A DNA stretch of 32,953 nt from Pseudomonas cyclaminis (GTDB lineage: Bacteria; Pseudomonadota; Gammaproteobacteria; Pseudomonadales; Pseudomonadaceae). Location of the stretch: contig NZ_JADDUM010000016.1 in assembly GCF_015163715.1 (NCBI RefSeq), forward strand, positions 1 through 32,953, read 5' to 3'. Shown here in pieces: positions 26,846-32,953 of this stretch (its first letter is position 1; every line of letters begins with the position of its first letter). The notes beneath the pieces are model-generated. The model ran no database searches, was not told the DNA's origin, and saw nothing but the letters and a program-made list of their open reading frames with translations. The translations under genes and the position numbers were made by a program.

Positions 26846-27931
26846 ATGGATGAGGCCCCTTTTTTACCGATGAACCTGCCTATGTTCGCCCGGCGCCTGC
26901 TGCGCCCCTTGCTCGATCCGTACCGCCGCTATCGCCACGCCAAGCTGATCCACGCCGTGCGCGTGTCCATCGGCTTGCTGGCGACTATCCTGCTGACCAC
27001 CGGCATCAACCTGCCCCACGGTGAGTGGGCGTCGGTGACCATGCTGATCGTGATCGGCGGCTTGCAGCACCACGGCAATATCGGCAAGAAAGCCGTGGAG
27101 CGCGCCTACGGCACCTTGATCGGCGCCAGCGTCGGCCTGCTGCTGGTGGTGCAACAGGCCTACTTCGGCCAGCCGCTGCTGACCTATCTGTTGATGTCGG
27201 TGGTGTGCGGCTTCTTCTCCTATCACGCCATCGGCAAGGGCGGCTACATCGCGCTGCTGTCGGCGATCACGGTATTTATTGTCGCTGGCCACGGTGACAA
27301 CCCGATCTCGGATGGCCTGTGGCGCACCGTCGATATCCTGATCGGTATCGTGCTGGCCCTGGCGTTTTCCTTCGCCCTGCCGCTGTACGCCGTGTACTCG
27401 TGGCGCTACAACCTGGCCAGCGCGTTGCGCGATTGTGCGGCGATTTACAGCCGGATCATCAATGGCCAGTCGGTCACTGACGATGAACACCTGAAATTGC
27501 TCAACCGCCTGAATGCGGCGATGGTGCAACTGCGTTCGCTGATGCCGTCGGTGTCCAAGGAAGTGCGAGTGTCCATGACCGAACTGGACGCCATCCAACG
27601 GCACCTGCGCATGTGCATCAGCACCCTGGAGATTCTCGGCAACACCCGGCCGGATCCGCGTGATGAACACGCGACGGCGCGGATGCAGGTGATGTTGAAA
27701 GCCGAGCACCGGCAGATACGGGTGCAATTGGTAGGAATGGCGCGGGCCTTGAAATCCGGAGTGACGGAGCGGCTGGAGCGGCCGAGCCATGCTGGCCTGA
27801 ACGAGCCTGCGCTGGATGCGCCGGTCTACAGCGCGCTGGATGGCTACCGGTTGTTGACGGTACAGTTGGCGGCGAATGTTGATGCCATGCGTCAGCGGCT
27901 GGCCAAGAGTGCCGGGCGTTGGAAGATCTAA
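26846..27931 (+). CDS. FUSC-family inner-membrane protein (half-size)
   Basis: A 361-residue membrane protein. Six hydrophobic segments lie between about residues 40 and 185, with the family-type stretch GEWASVTMLIVIGGLQHHGNIGKKAVERAYGTLIG; a cytoplasmic helical domain follows to the C-terminus. This matches half of the FUSC/aromatic acid exporter fold (YccS, AaeB). The full-length relatives have two such halves, so a homodimer is likely. The start is uncertain: ATG 26846, 26870 or 26882 are all in frame, none with a strong ribosome-binding site. Substrate unknown. Confidence 0.8.
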   Translation: MDEAPFLPMNLPMFARRLLRPLLDPYRRYRHAKLIHAVRVSIGLLATILLTTGINLPHGEWASVTMLIVIGGLQHHGNIGKKAVERAYGTLIGASVGLLLVVQQAYFGQPLLTYLLMSVVCGFFSYHAIGKGGYIALLSAITVFIVAGHGDNPISDGLWRTVDILIGIVLALAFSFALPLYAVYSWRYNLASALRDCAAIYSRIINGQSVTDDEHLKLLNRLNAAMVQLRSLMPSVSKEVRVSMTELDAIQRHLRMCISTLEILGNTRPDPRDEHATARMQVMLKAEHRQIRVQLVGMARALKSGVTERLERPSHAGLNEPALDAPVYSALDGYRLLTVQLAANVDAMRQRLAKSAGRWKI

Positions 27932-28055
27932 GAAATGGCTATTTGACGCATTTGTCTACGTCAACACTTTCACACTTTCTCTTACATTTTTTTCACGTTT
28001 TATTCACATCCCAGGCCGTACTGTGAAGCCTCATCCGTTACAAATGTTGCATATC
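27932..28055. other. AT-rich gap between the FUSC gene and a terminator
   Basis: About 125 bp with no gene. It contains inverted repeats TTGACG...CGTCAA near 27952 and TTCACA...TGTGAA near 28004, several T runs, and then a strong plus-strand terminator. It is either a long 3' untranslated region of the FUSC gene or a short sRNA gene. No strong promoter was seen. Confidence 0.4.
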
Positions 28056-28084
28056 AAGCCCGCCGCCCCAGCGGGCTTTTTTTT
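28056..28084 (+). terminator. Strong rho-independent terminator
   Basis: AAGCCCGC (28056-28063) and GCGGGCTT (28071-28078) around a 7-nt loop, followed by eight T. It lies 125 bp past the FUSC stop and just before the converging tetR stop. On the minus strand no comparable T run follows, so it serves the plus strand. Confidence 0.9.
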
Positions 28085-28098
28085 GCCTGGGATTTGAT

Positions 28099-28857
28099 CT
28101 AGCGCGCGACTTTGCCGACAGGTGCAGAGGCTTGCTCGCGAATCGCCCGTTGGGTGTCCAGCACCCTGGCCAACGCGGTTTCTGCCTCGGGGCTTTGCTG
28201 CGGGACACGAATCGCTGCCGAGACCAGGGTAATCAACTTCGCCATCACCTCAGCGTCGGTGGCTGGGCGACCCAGGCTCATGGAGTTCATCAGCAGGCGC
28301 AGTTCGGTGCCGGCCATCACCCCGGAAATCGCCTTGAGGGCAAATTGCAGGCGCACTCCCAGTTCGTTGCGCGGCAAATCCGGCAAGGCCAGGGCGAAGG
28401 CTTCGAAAAAGCGCTGGAACACCGGTTGGTAATGCACCTTGAGGTATTCCTGGATAAACGGTGAGGTGTCGCTGTACACCCGGCCCAGGAAACGAATGAA
28501 CGAACGCCCTTCCCCACTGGCACTGGCCGGGTCGCTGCGCTCCAGGCCCATGGCCGGAGCGAAGAGCACACCGAGCAAGGTGTCGCAATCGAGGGGGCCT
28601 TCGGATTCGGCTTCACAACGTGCCAGCAGCTCCAGGCGCTGCTCGTTGAGCGGCTCCAGGCGCTGCATCAGCAGGGTCTTCATCAGGGAGTCCTTGTCCC
28701 CGAAGTGGTAGTTCACGGCAGCCAGGTTCACCTGGGCACGCTCGGTAATCTGCCGTAACAACACCGCGTCATAACCGTACTTAATAAAGAGCGCCTCTGT
28801 CGCATCCAGCAATCGAGTCTTGGTAATGTTTGGAGCGCTGATTTTCTTCGCGACCAT
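28099..28857 (-). CDS. TetR-family transcriptional regulator
   Basis: A 252-residue regulator. Residues 12-58 form the TetR N-terminal domain, with the helix-turn-helix at about 33-52 (LLRQITERAQVNLAAVNYHFGDKDSL). The long C-terminal part would bind a ligand and dimerise; a family resemblance to the CecR type is possible but not certain. ATG 28857 is preceded by GGAA; an in-frame GTG four codons earlier is less likely. It is divergent from the ABC export operon across a 358-bp gap with AT-rich inverted repeats, so it probably represses that operon and itself. Confidence 0.9.
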   Translation of the reverse strand: MVAKKISAPNITKTRLLDATEALFIKYGYDAVLLRQITERAQVNLAAVNYHFGDKDSLMKTLLMQRLEPLNEQRLELLARCEAESEGPLDCDTLLGVLFAPAMGLERSDPASASGEGRSFIRFLGRVYSDTSPFIQEYLKVHYQPVFQRFFEAFALALPDLPRNELGVRLQFALKAISGVMAGTELRLLMNSMSLGRPATDAEVMAKLITLVSAAIRVPQQSPEAETALARVLDTQRAIREQASAPVGKVAR

Positions 28858-28879
28858 AAAGGGTTCCACGGCGGAAATA

Positions 28880-28907
28880 TTGTTTTAAAAAATAATTTGA
28901 TTTTTTA
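28880..28907. promoter_or_regulatory. AT-rich inverted repeat, candidate TetR operator
   Basis: TAAAAAAT (28886-28893) and ATTTTTTA (28900-28907) are perfect 8-bp arms with a 6-bp spacer, about 30-50 bp before the tetR start. On the minus strand, 28900-28880 reads TCAAA-TTATTTTTTAAAA-CAA, resembling a site near the export operon. The pairing with this regulator is inference. Confidence 0.35.
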
Positions 28908-29094
28908 TACCGGTGCGGCCGTTCGAAAGCAAGTAGTGACACACCGCCATACCATCCAAAGCCTTTGCCAGCGGGCATTTTGCGGCCAGTCAGGGGTATT
29001 TTGGCAGCTCCTCACACCGACGGGTTAAATCGTTTCAAAGGGTAAAACCGCTCTACATCCATGGCTGGCGAAGCACTGGGAACACGGTTAGTAT

Positions 29095-29116
29095 TCAAAC
29101 AATATTTTAAAAACAA
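29095..29116 (+). promoter_or_regulatory. Second AT-rich site resembling the tetR-proximal one
   Basis: The site begins TCAAACAATATTTT and ends AAAAACAAG, 100-120 bp upstream of the ATPase gene. Read towards its own gene it resembles the tetR-proximal site (shared TCAAA, TATTTT, AAAA and CAA blocks with small spacing changes). Low-complexity AT composition weakens the match. Confidence 0.25.
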
Positions 29117-29215
29117 GAAATAAAACCAGTCCGTGACGCATACCAGGCAGCTCCCGAACTTGTTACAAGGATTTACAGGGGGCATGACGGCGGCGTCGAG
29201 ACTGCAGGCGTAGTC

Positions 29216-29923
29216 ATGATGACAGACACCCCCGCGCACCCAGGCTTGATCTCCCTGCAAGGCATCGGCAAACGCTATCAGTTGGCCGGGCAAGAGCTGT
29301 CCATTCTCAATGACGTGTGCCTGTCCATCGCCCGCGGTGACAGCTGCGGCATCCTCGGCGCCTCGGGTTCCGGCAAGAGCACCCTGCTCAATATCCTTGG
29401 CCTGCTGGACCTGCCCAACGGCGGCCAGTACCACTTTGCCGGCCACGATATTTTCAGCGTCACCCCGGACGAACTGGCGGCGATCCGCAACCAGCAGATC
29501 GGTTTTGTATTCCAGAGCTTCAACCTGCTGCCGCGCCTCAGCGCCCTGGACAACGTCGCCCTGCCCCTGAGCTATCGCGGTGTGTCGCGCCATGAATCGG
29601 TGGAACAGGCCCAGCGCATGCTCGAACAGGTAGGCCTGGCCGACCGCGCCCACCATCGCCCCGCCGACCTGTCCGGCGGCCAGCGCCAACGCGTGGCCAT
29701 CGCCCGAGCCCTAGTGGGCAAACCCTCGGTGATCCTGGCCGACGAACCCACCGGCAACCTCGACAGCAGCACCGCCCAGGACATCATGGACCTGCTGCTG
29801 GCCCTGAATCGCGAGCAGCAGGTCACGCTGATCATCGTCACCCACGACGCGCAGATCGCCGAACGCCTGGAGCGCAAGATCCTGGTACGCAACGGTGTGG
29901 TGCACGAGGTCGGTCGCCTATGA
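29216..29923 (+). CDS. ABC transporter ATP-binding protein (MacB/LolD type)
   Basis: A 235-residue ATPase driving a tripartite exporter. It has Walker A at 48-56 (GASGSGKST), the Q-loop Gln100, signature LSGGQ at 152-156, Walker B VILADEP at 172-178 and the switch His210 (IIVTHD). The sequence class matches MacB/LolD/FtsE-type ATPases that work with a permease of the mechanotransmission kind. Two consecutive ATGs (29216, 29219) are possible starts. The stop overlaps the permease start by ATGA. It is the first gene of a four-gene operon divergent from tetR. Confidence 0.93.
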   Translation: MMTDTPAHPGLISLQGIGKRYQLAGQELSILNDVCLSIARGDSCGILGASGSGKSTLLNILGLLDLPNGGQYHFAGHDIFSVTPDELAAIRNQQIGFVFQSFNLLPRLSALDNVALPLSYRGVSRHESVEQAQRMLEQVGLADRAHHRPADLSGGQRQRVAIARALVGKPSVILADEPTGNLDSSTAQDIMDLLLALNREQQVTLIIVTHDAQIAERLERKILVRNGVVHEVGRL

Positions 29924-31119
29924 GCCTGCGGGTCGAACAGAGCCTCAGCCAACTGCTGCATGAAGCCTTCATCAGCCTGCGCACACTGGGCAAGCGCTCG
30001 GTTCTGGCCCTGCTGGGCATCGTCATCGGCAGTTCGTCGGTGGTGGCGCTGATCAATATCGGCCATAACGCGGCGGTGGATGCCGCGATGATTTTCAAGG
30101 ACATGGGCACCGACACCCTGGTGGTGCAGTTCCCGCCCAAAGGCAGCAGCAATGTGCCGATGCGCACCCAACTCGACCTGCAGGCAGTGCGCGAGGCCGT
30201 GCCGGGCATCGCGCATATCGGCGCACTCAGCCTGTTCAGCGGGCCCATCGTGTTCCATGGCCGCAGCGTCAACGCCAACTTCGTCGGCAGCACAACGGAC
30301 ATTCCACAGACGATGCGCCTGGAACTGCAACAGGGGCGTTTCCTGTCCGGCTTCGACACCAACGAAACCTATGGCGTGATCGGCAACCAGGTCGCCCAGG
30401 CCCTTGGGGCGCCGGGCGACCCGCTGCAACTGGGCGACCGCGTGCGCATCAACGACTACCTGTTCCTGATCGTCGGCATCCTGCACAACCAGCCCCGGGC
30501 GATGCTGATGCCGGTGCAGGCCAACGAGTCGTTGTTCATCCCCGCCGAAGGCATGCGCCGCATCTACGCCATGCCGCAGATCGGCAACGTGATCATCCGC
30601 GCCGCACCCGGCCAGGACATGGAGCGTATCGCCAAGGAGGCCGCCGGTGCCTTGCAAACCCAACTGACTGAGCATTCTGTCGACATCCAGGTGCCTCAGC
30701 AGATGATCGATGGCATGACCCGGCAAAGCCGCACCTTCGCCTACCTGCTGCTGGCGCTCGGTGCGATTTCCCTGGTGGGCGGTGGCGTGGGGGTAATGAA
30801 CGTGATGCTGATGAACGTCTCGGAGCGGCGCCGCGAGATCGGCATTCGCATGGCCCTGGGCGCTCGCCAACGGGATATCCGCAACCTGTTCCTGCTTGAA
30901 GCCGTGACCCTCACTGCCGTCGGCGCGCTGTGCGGCGCAGTGCTGGGCATGACCGCCGCCTGGCTCTACGCCTGGCTGTCGGGCTGGGAATTCGCACTGG
31001 CGGCTGCCGCCCTGCCCCTCGGCGTGGGCAGCACGTTGCTGGTGGGTTTGTTCTTTGGCATCTATCCGGCGGTCTCGGCCTCGCGATTGCAACCGGTGGA
31101 GGCCCTGCGTGATGAGTAA
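29920..31119 (+). CDS. ABC transporter permease (MacB-like, FtsX domain)
   Basis: A 399-residue inner-membrane protein with one helix near residues 28-48, a large periplasmic domain (about 50-270), and three helices near the C-terminus with the FtsX signature VMNVMLMNVSERRREIGIRMALGARQRDIRNLFLLEA. This is the MacB arrangement without its fused ATPase, which is a separate gene here. It would transmit ATPase motion to a HlyD-like adaptor and a TolC-like channel, both encoded next. It overlaps the next gene by 8 bp. Confidence 0.92.
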   Translation: MSLRVEQSLSQLLHEAFISLRTLGKRSVLALLGIVIGSSSVVALINIGHNAAVDAAMIFKDMGTDTLVVQFPPKGSSNVPMRTQLDLQAVREAVPGIAHIGALSLFSGPIVFHGRSVNANFVGSTTDIPQTMRLELQQGRFLSGFDTNETYGVIGNQVAQALGAPGDPLQLGDRVRINDYLFLIVGILHNQPRAMLMPVQANESLFIPAEGMRRIYAMPQIGNVIIRAAPGQDMERIAKEAAGALQTQLTEHSVDIQVPQQMIDGMTRQSRTFAYLLLALGAISLVGGGVGVMNVMLMNVSERRREIGIRMALGARQRDIRNLFLLEAVTLTAVGALCGAVLGMTAAWLYAWLSGWEFALAAAALPLGVGSTLLVGLFFGIYPAVSASRLQPVEALRDE

Positions 31120-32575
31120 ATGGCTCTGGCTGCTGGCGCTGATCAGCCTGCCCGGCGTGGCGGCCGACGTGGTCATCCGCCCCTCCGCCCCCAGCAGCGC
31201 CCGCAGCGTGTCGCTGAACGCCCAGGTCACCACCCTGACCCTGGGCGACGCGGTGTACCTGGGCCTGCGCAAGAACCCGGCAATCCGCAGTGCCTACCTG
31301 CAACGCGTCGCGCAGAAGTTCGACCTGCGGGTGGCCGAAGACGTGTTCAACCCCAAGCTCACCCTCAACAGCTATTACCGCGGCACCCGTGGCTCCCAGG
31401 ACAGTGCGCGCAACGCCAACCTCGCACCGTCCAGCAGCCTGCTCGGCGAGTACGGTACGCGCCTGAGCATGGCCTGGACCCAACAGCTGAACAACGCCGA
31501 CCGCGCCGGCCGCTACCGCAGCGACGGCCTGGACCTGGCGATCATCCAGCCGTTAATGCGCGGCGCCGGCTGGGACGCCACGACCGCGCCGCTGCGCCTG
31601 TCGCGGCTGTCGGAACAGGCCAACCGCCTCAACCTCAAGGCCACCGTGGCACAGACCATCAGCCAGATCATCGCCACCTACCGCGAATTGCTGCGCGCCC
31701 AGGAGCAACTGCTGATCGTGCAGGAAGCCCTCAAGCGCTCCGATACGCTGCTCGAAGTGAACAAGGCCTTGATCAGTGCCGGGCGCATGGCCGAGTTCGA
31801 GATTGTGCAGACCGAGGCCGACATCGCCACCCAGCAACTGGGCGTGGAAGAAGCGCAAAACCAACTGGACAGCAATCGCCTGGCGCTCCTGCGCCTGCTG
31901 GCCCTGGACCTGTCCACGCCGATTCGCGCCACCGAAGCCCTGGAAGCCAAGCCCATGCAGATCGACAAGCGCCAGGCCTTCACCCTGGCGCAAACCCAGC
32001 AACCGGAATACCTCGCCGCCCTGCTCGGCAGCCAGCAAGCCGACCTCAACCTGGTGATCGCCAAGGACTCCGGGCGCTGGCAGGTGGATCTGGTGGCCGG
32101 CGCGAATCAGATCCGCGACAACTACAATAACGACGCCGGCAGCAGCAACAACCGCACGTGGGACAGCTACGCCGGGGTGCAGGTGCAAATCCCCATCGGC
32201 GATATCAGCACGCGCCAGGCCGAAGTGCGTGCACGGGTGGATGTGGAGGATCAGGCCATCCGCATCACCGACGCCCGCCAGGAGCTGGAGCGCAGCGTCA
32301 ACGACGTGGTGCGCGACCTGGGCACCCGCTGGCGTCAGTATGAAATCTCCCAACGCGCAGTGGAGCTGTCACGGCGCAAGATCGAGATCGAGCGGGAAAA
32401 ACTCAGCGCCGGGCGCTCCACCAACTTCCAGGTGCTGAGTTTCGAGACCGACCTGCGCAACGCCGAAAACGCGCAGCTCAACGCACTGATCGCTTATTTG
32501 AACGCCCAGACACAGCTCGACCTGACCCTGGGCATGACGCTGGAAAGTTGGGAAATCGCCCTCAATGACTACTAA
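31112..32575 (+). CDS. TolC-family outer-membrane efflux protein
   Basis: A 487-residue exported protein. Residues 1-18 are a signal peptide (ending GVAA before Asp). Two long helical repeats typical of the outer membrane efflux protein domain follow, for example SEQANRLNLKATVAQTISQIIATYRELLRAQEQLLIVQEAL and the matching C-terminal repeat near residues 380-480. ATG 31112 is preceded by GGAGG 9 bp upstream and overlaps the permease stop. It would form the exit duct of the exporter. It overlaps the adaptor gene by 11 bp, so all four genes are tightly coupled. Confidence 0.93.
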   Translation: MSKWLWLLALISLPGVAADVVIRPSAPSSARSVSLNAQVTTLTLGDAVYLGLRKNPAIRSAYLQRVAQKFDLRVAEDVFNPKLTLNSYYRGTRGSQDSARNANLAPSSSLLGEYGTRLSMAWTQQLNNADRAGRYRSDGLDLAIIQPLMRGAGWDATTAPLRLSRLSEQANRLNLKATVAQTISQIIATYRELLRAQEQLLIVQEALKRSDTLLEVNKALISAGRMAEFEIVQTEADIATQQLGVEEAQNQLDSNRLALLRLLALDLSTPIRATEALEAKPMQIDKRQAFTLAQTQQPEYLAALLGSQQADLNLVIAKDSGRWQVDLVAGANQIRDNYNNDAGSSNNRTWDSYAGVQVQIPIGDISTRQAEVRARVDVEDQAIRITDARQELERSVNDVVRDLGTRWRQYEISQRAVELSRRKIEIEREKLSAGRSTNFQVLSFETDLRNAENAQLNALIAYLNAQTQLDLTLGMTLESWEIALNDY

Positions 32576-32953
32576 TCGAAAACGCCTGCTGGGCGCTGTG
32601 GTGATCTTGTTGCTGGTCGGTGCCGGGCTGGCCCTGCGCAGTCCTGCGTCCGATCCCGCCAGCACCGCCGAGCAATGGCTGGCCGTGAAACCCGACCCGC
32701 TGGTGCACCAGATCGGCCTGGTGGGCAAGATCGAGCCTGACACCACCCTCACCCTCACCGCGCCGTTCGACGGTAACGTGCAGGCCAACCTGGTGGAGCA
32801 AGGCCAACGGGTCGAGGCGGGTCAAGTGCTGCTGCGCATGGACCCGGCCACCCTCGAAGTGCAATTACGCGACGCGCTCTCCGCCCAGCTCAAGGCCGGC
32901 GCACCGTGCAAGAGATGCAGGACTGGGACAGCAGCCCCGCCGTCAGCCGCGCC
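32565..32953 (+). CDS. HlyD/MacA-type periplasmic adaptor, partial, frameshifted near 32896 as read
   Basis: Start of the membrane-fusion protein of the exporter; the window ends before its stop. Residues 1-25 are a signal-anchor helix (GAVVILLLVGAGLAL). A biotinyl-lipoyl-like half follows (GKIEPDTTLTLTAPFDG, then VEQGQRVEAGQVLLRMD). From 32896 the frame turns into an unlikely Ala/Pro/Cys-rich tail. One added C (AAGGCCGG to AAGGCCCGG) gives ...LKARRTVQEMQDWDSSPAVSRA, as expected of an adaptor hairpin. This is the fourth such one-C loss in the window. Confidence 0.85.
   Translation, partial: MTTNRKRLLGAVVILLLVGAGLALRSPASDPASTAEQWLAVKPDPLVHQIGLVGKIEPDTTLTLTAPFDGNVQANLVEQGQRVEAGQVLLRMDPATLEVQLRDALSAQLKAGAPCKRCRTGTAAPPSAA

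Larger units (their letters stand above)
28858..29215. promoter_or_regulatory. Divergent promoter region between tetR and the ABC export operon
   Basis: A 358-bp gap without a supportable gene. Each end has an AT-rich island (28877-28910 and 29090-29125), the likely promoters and operators of the two divergent transcripts, while the centre is GC-rich and featureless to me. Confidence 0.55.

Overview
The window is about 33 kb of high-GC chromosomal DNA. It looks like a Pseudomonas of the P. fluorescens group, judging from a fused nuoCD in a 13-gene nuo operon next to a 441-residue isocitrate lyase, two REP-type palindromes with the GGGGGC-TTG-CCCCC core common in fluorescent pseudomonads, and the style of the proteins. 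Species assignment is inference. I see no rRNA, tRNA, CRISPR array, insertion sequence, phage gene or toxin-antitoxin pair; this is mostly core genome.

Layout. (1) 1-2800: a REP, a weak terminator, a secreted protein with one secretin-type N domain, then aceA (isocitrate lyase, glyoxylate shunt) behind a 486-bp gap. That gap holds a 9-bp-arm palindrome directly upstream of a sigma70-like promoter and a long, structure-rich stretch that may be the aceA leader. (2) 2800-18275: a 460-bp promoter region and the complex I operon nuoA-B-CD-E-F-G-H-I-J-K-L-M-N, ending in a strong terminator. (3) 18300-20900: an outer-membrane beta-barrel protein, an arylamine N-acetyltransferase and three small proteins. 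(4) 20990-26780: a DUF3087-type membrane protein, two MFS transporters, a Dyp-type peroxidase and a GapN-like aldehyde dehydrogenase. (5) 26800-32953: a REP, a FUSC-like membrane protein, a TetR regulator, and divergent from it an ABC-type tripartite export operon (ATPase, MacB-like permease, TolC-like channel, HlyD-like adaptor cut by the window end).

Most striking is a set of four single-base lesions. nuoF, nuoG, nuoL and the hlyD-like gene are each broken by loss of one C in a GCC/CCC context. Inserting one C restores a full-length, family-like protein every time. Sequencing or assembly error is the best explanation; if real, complex I and the exporter would be inactive.

I did not find a clear undescribed system. 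The best leads are the palindrome, promoter and structured leader of aceA; two tandem hairpins between nuoF and nuoG; a GapN-like enzyme with Gly where aldehyde dehydrogenases have their general-base Glu; a Dyp peroxidase with an altered GxxDG motif; the orphan secretin-domain protein; and paired AT-rich sites flanking the tetR/export intergenic region.
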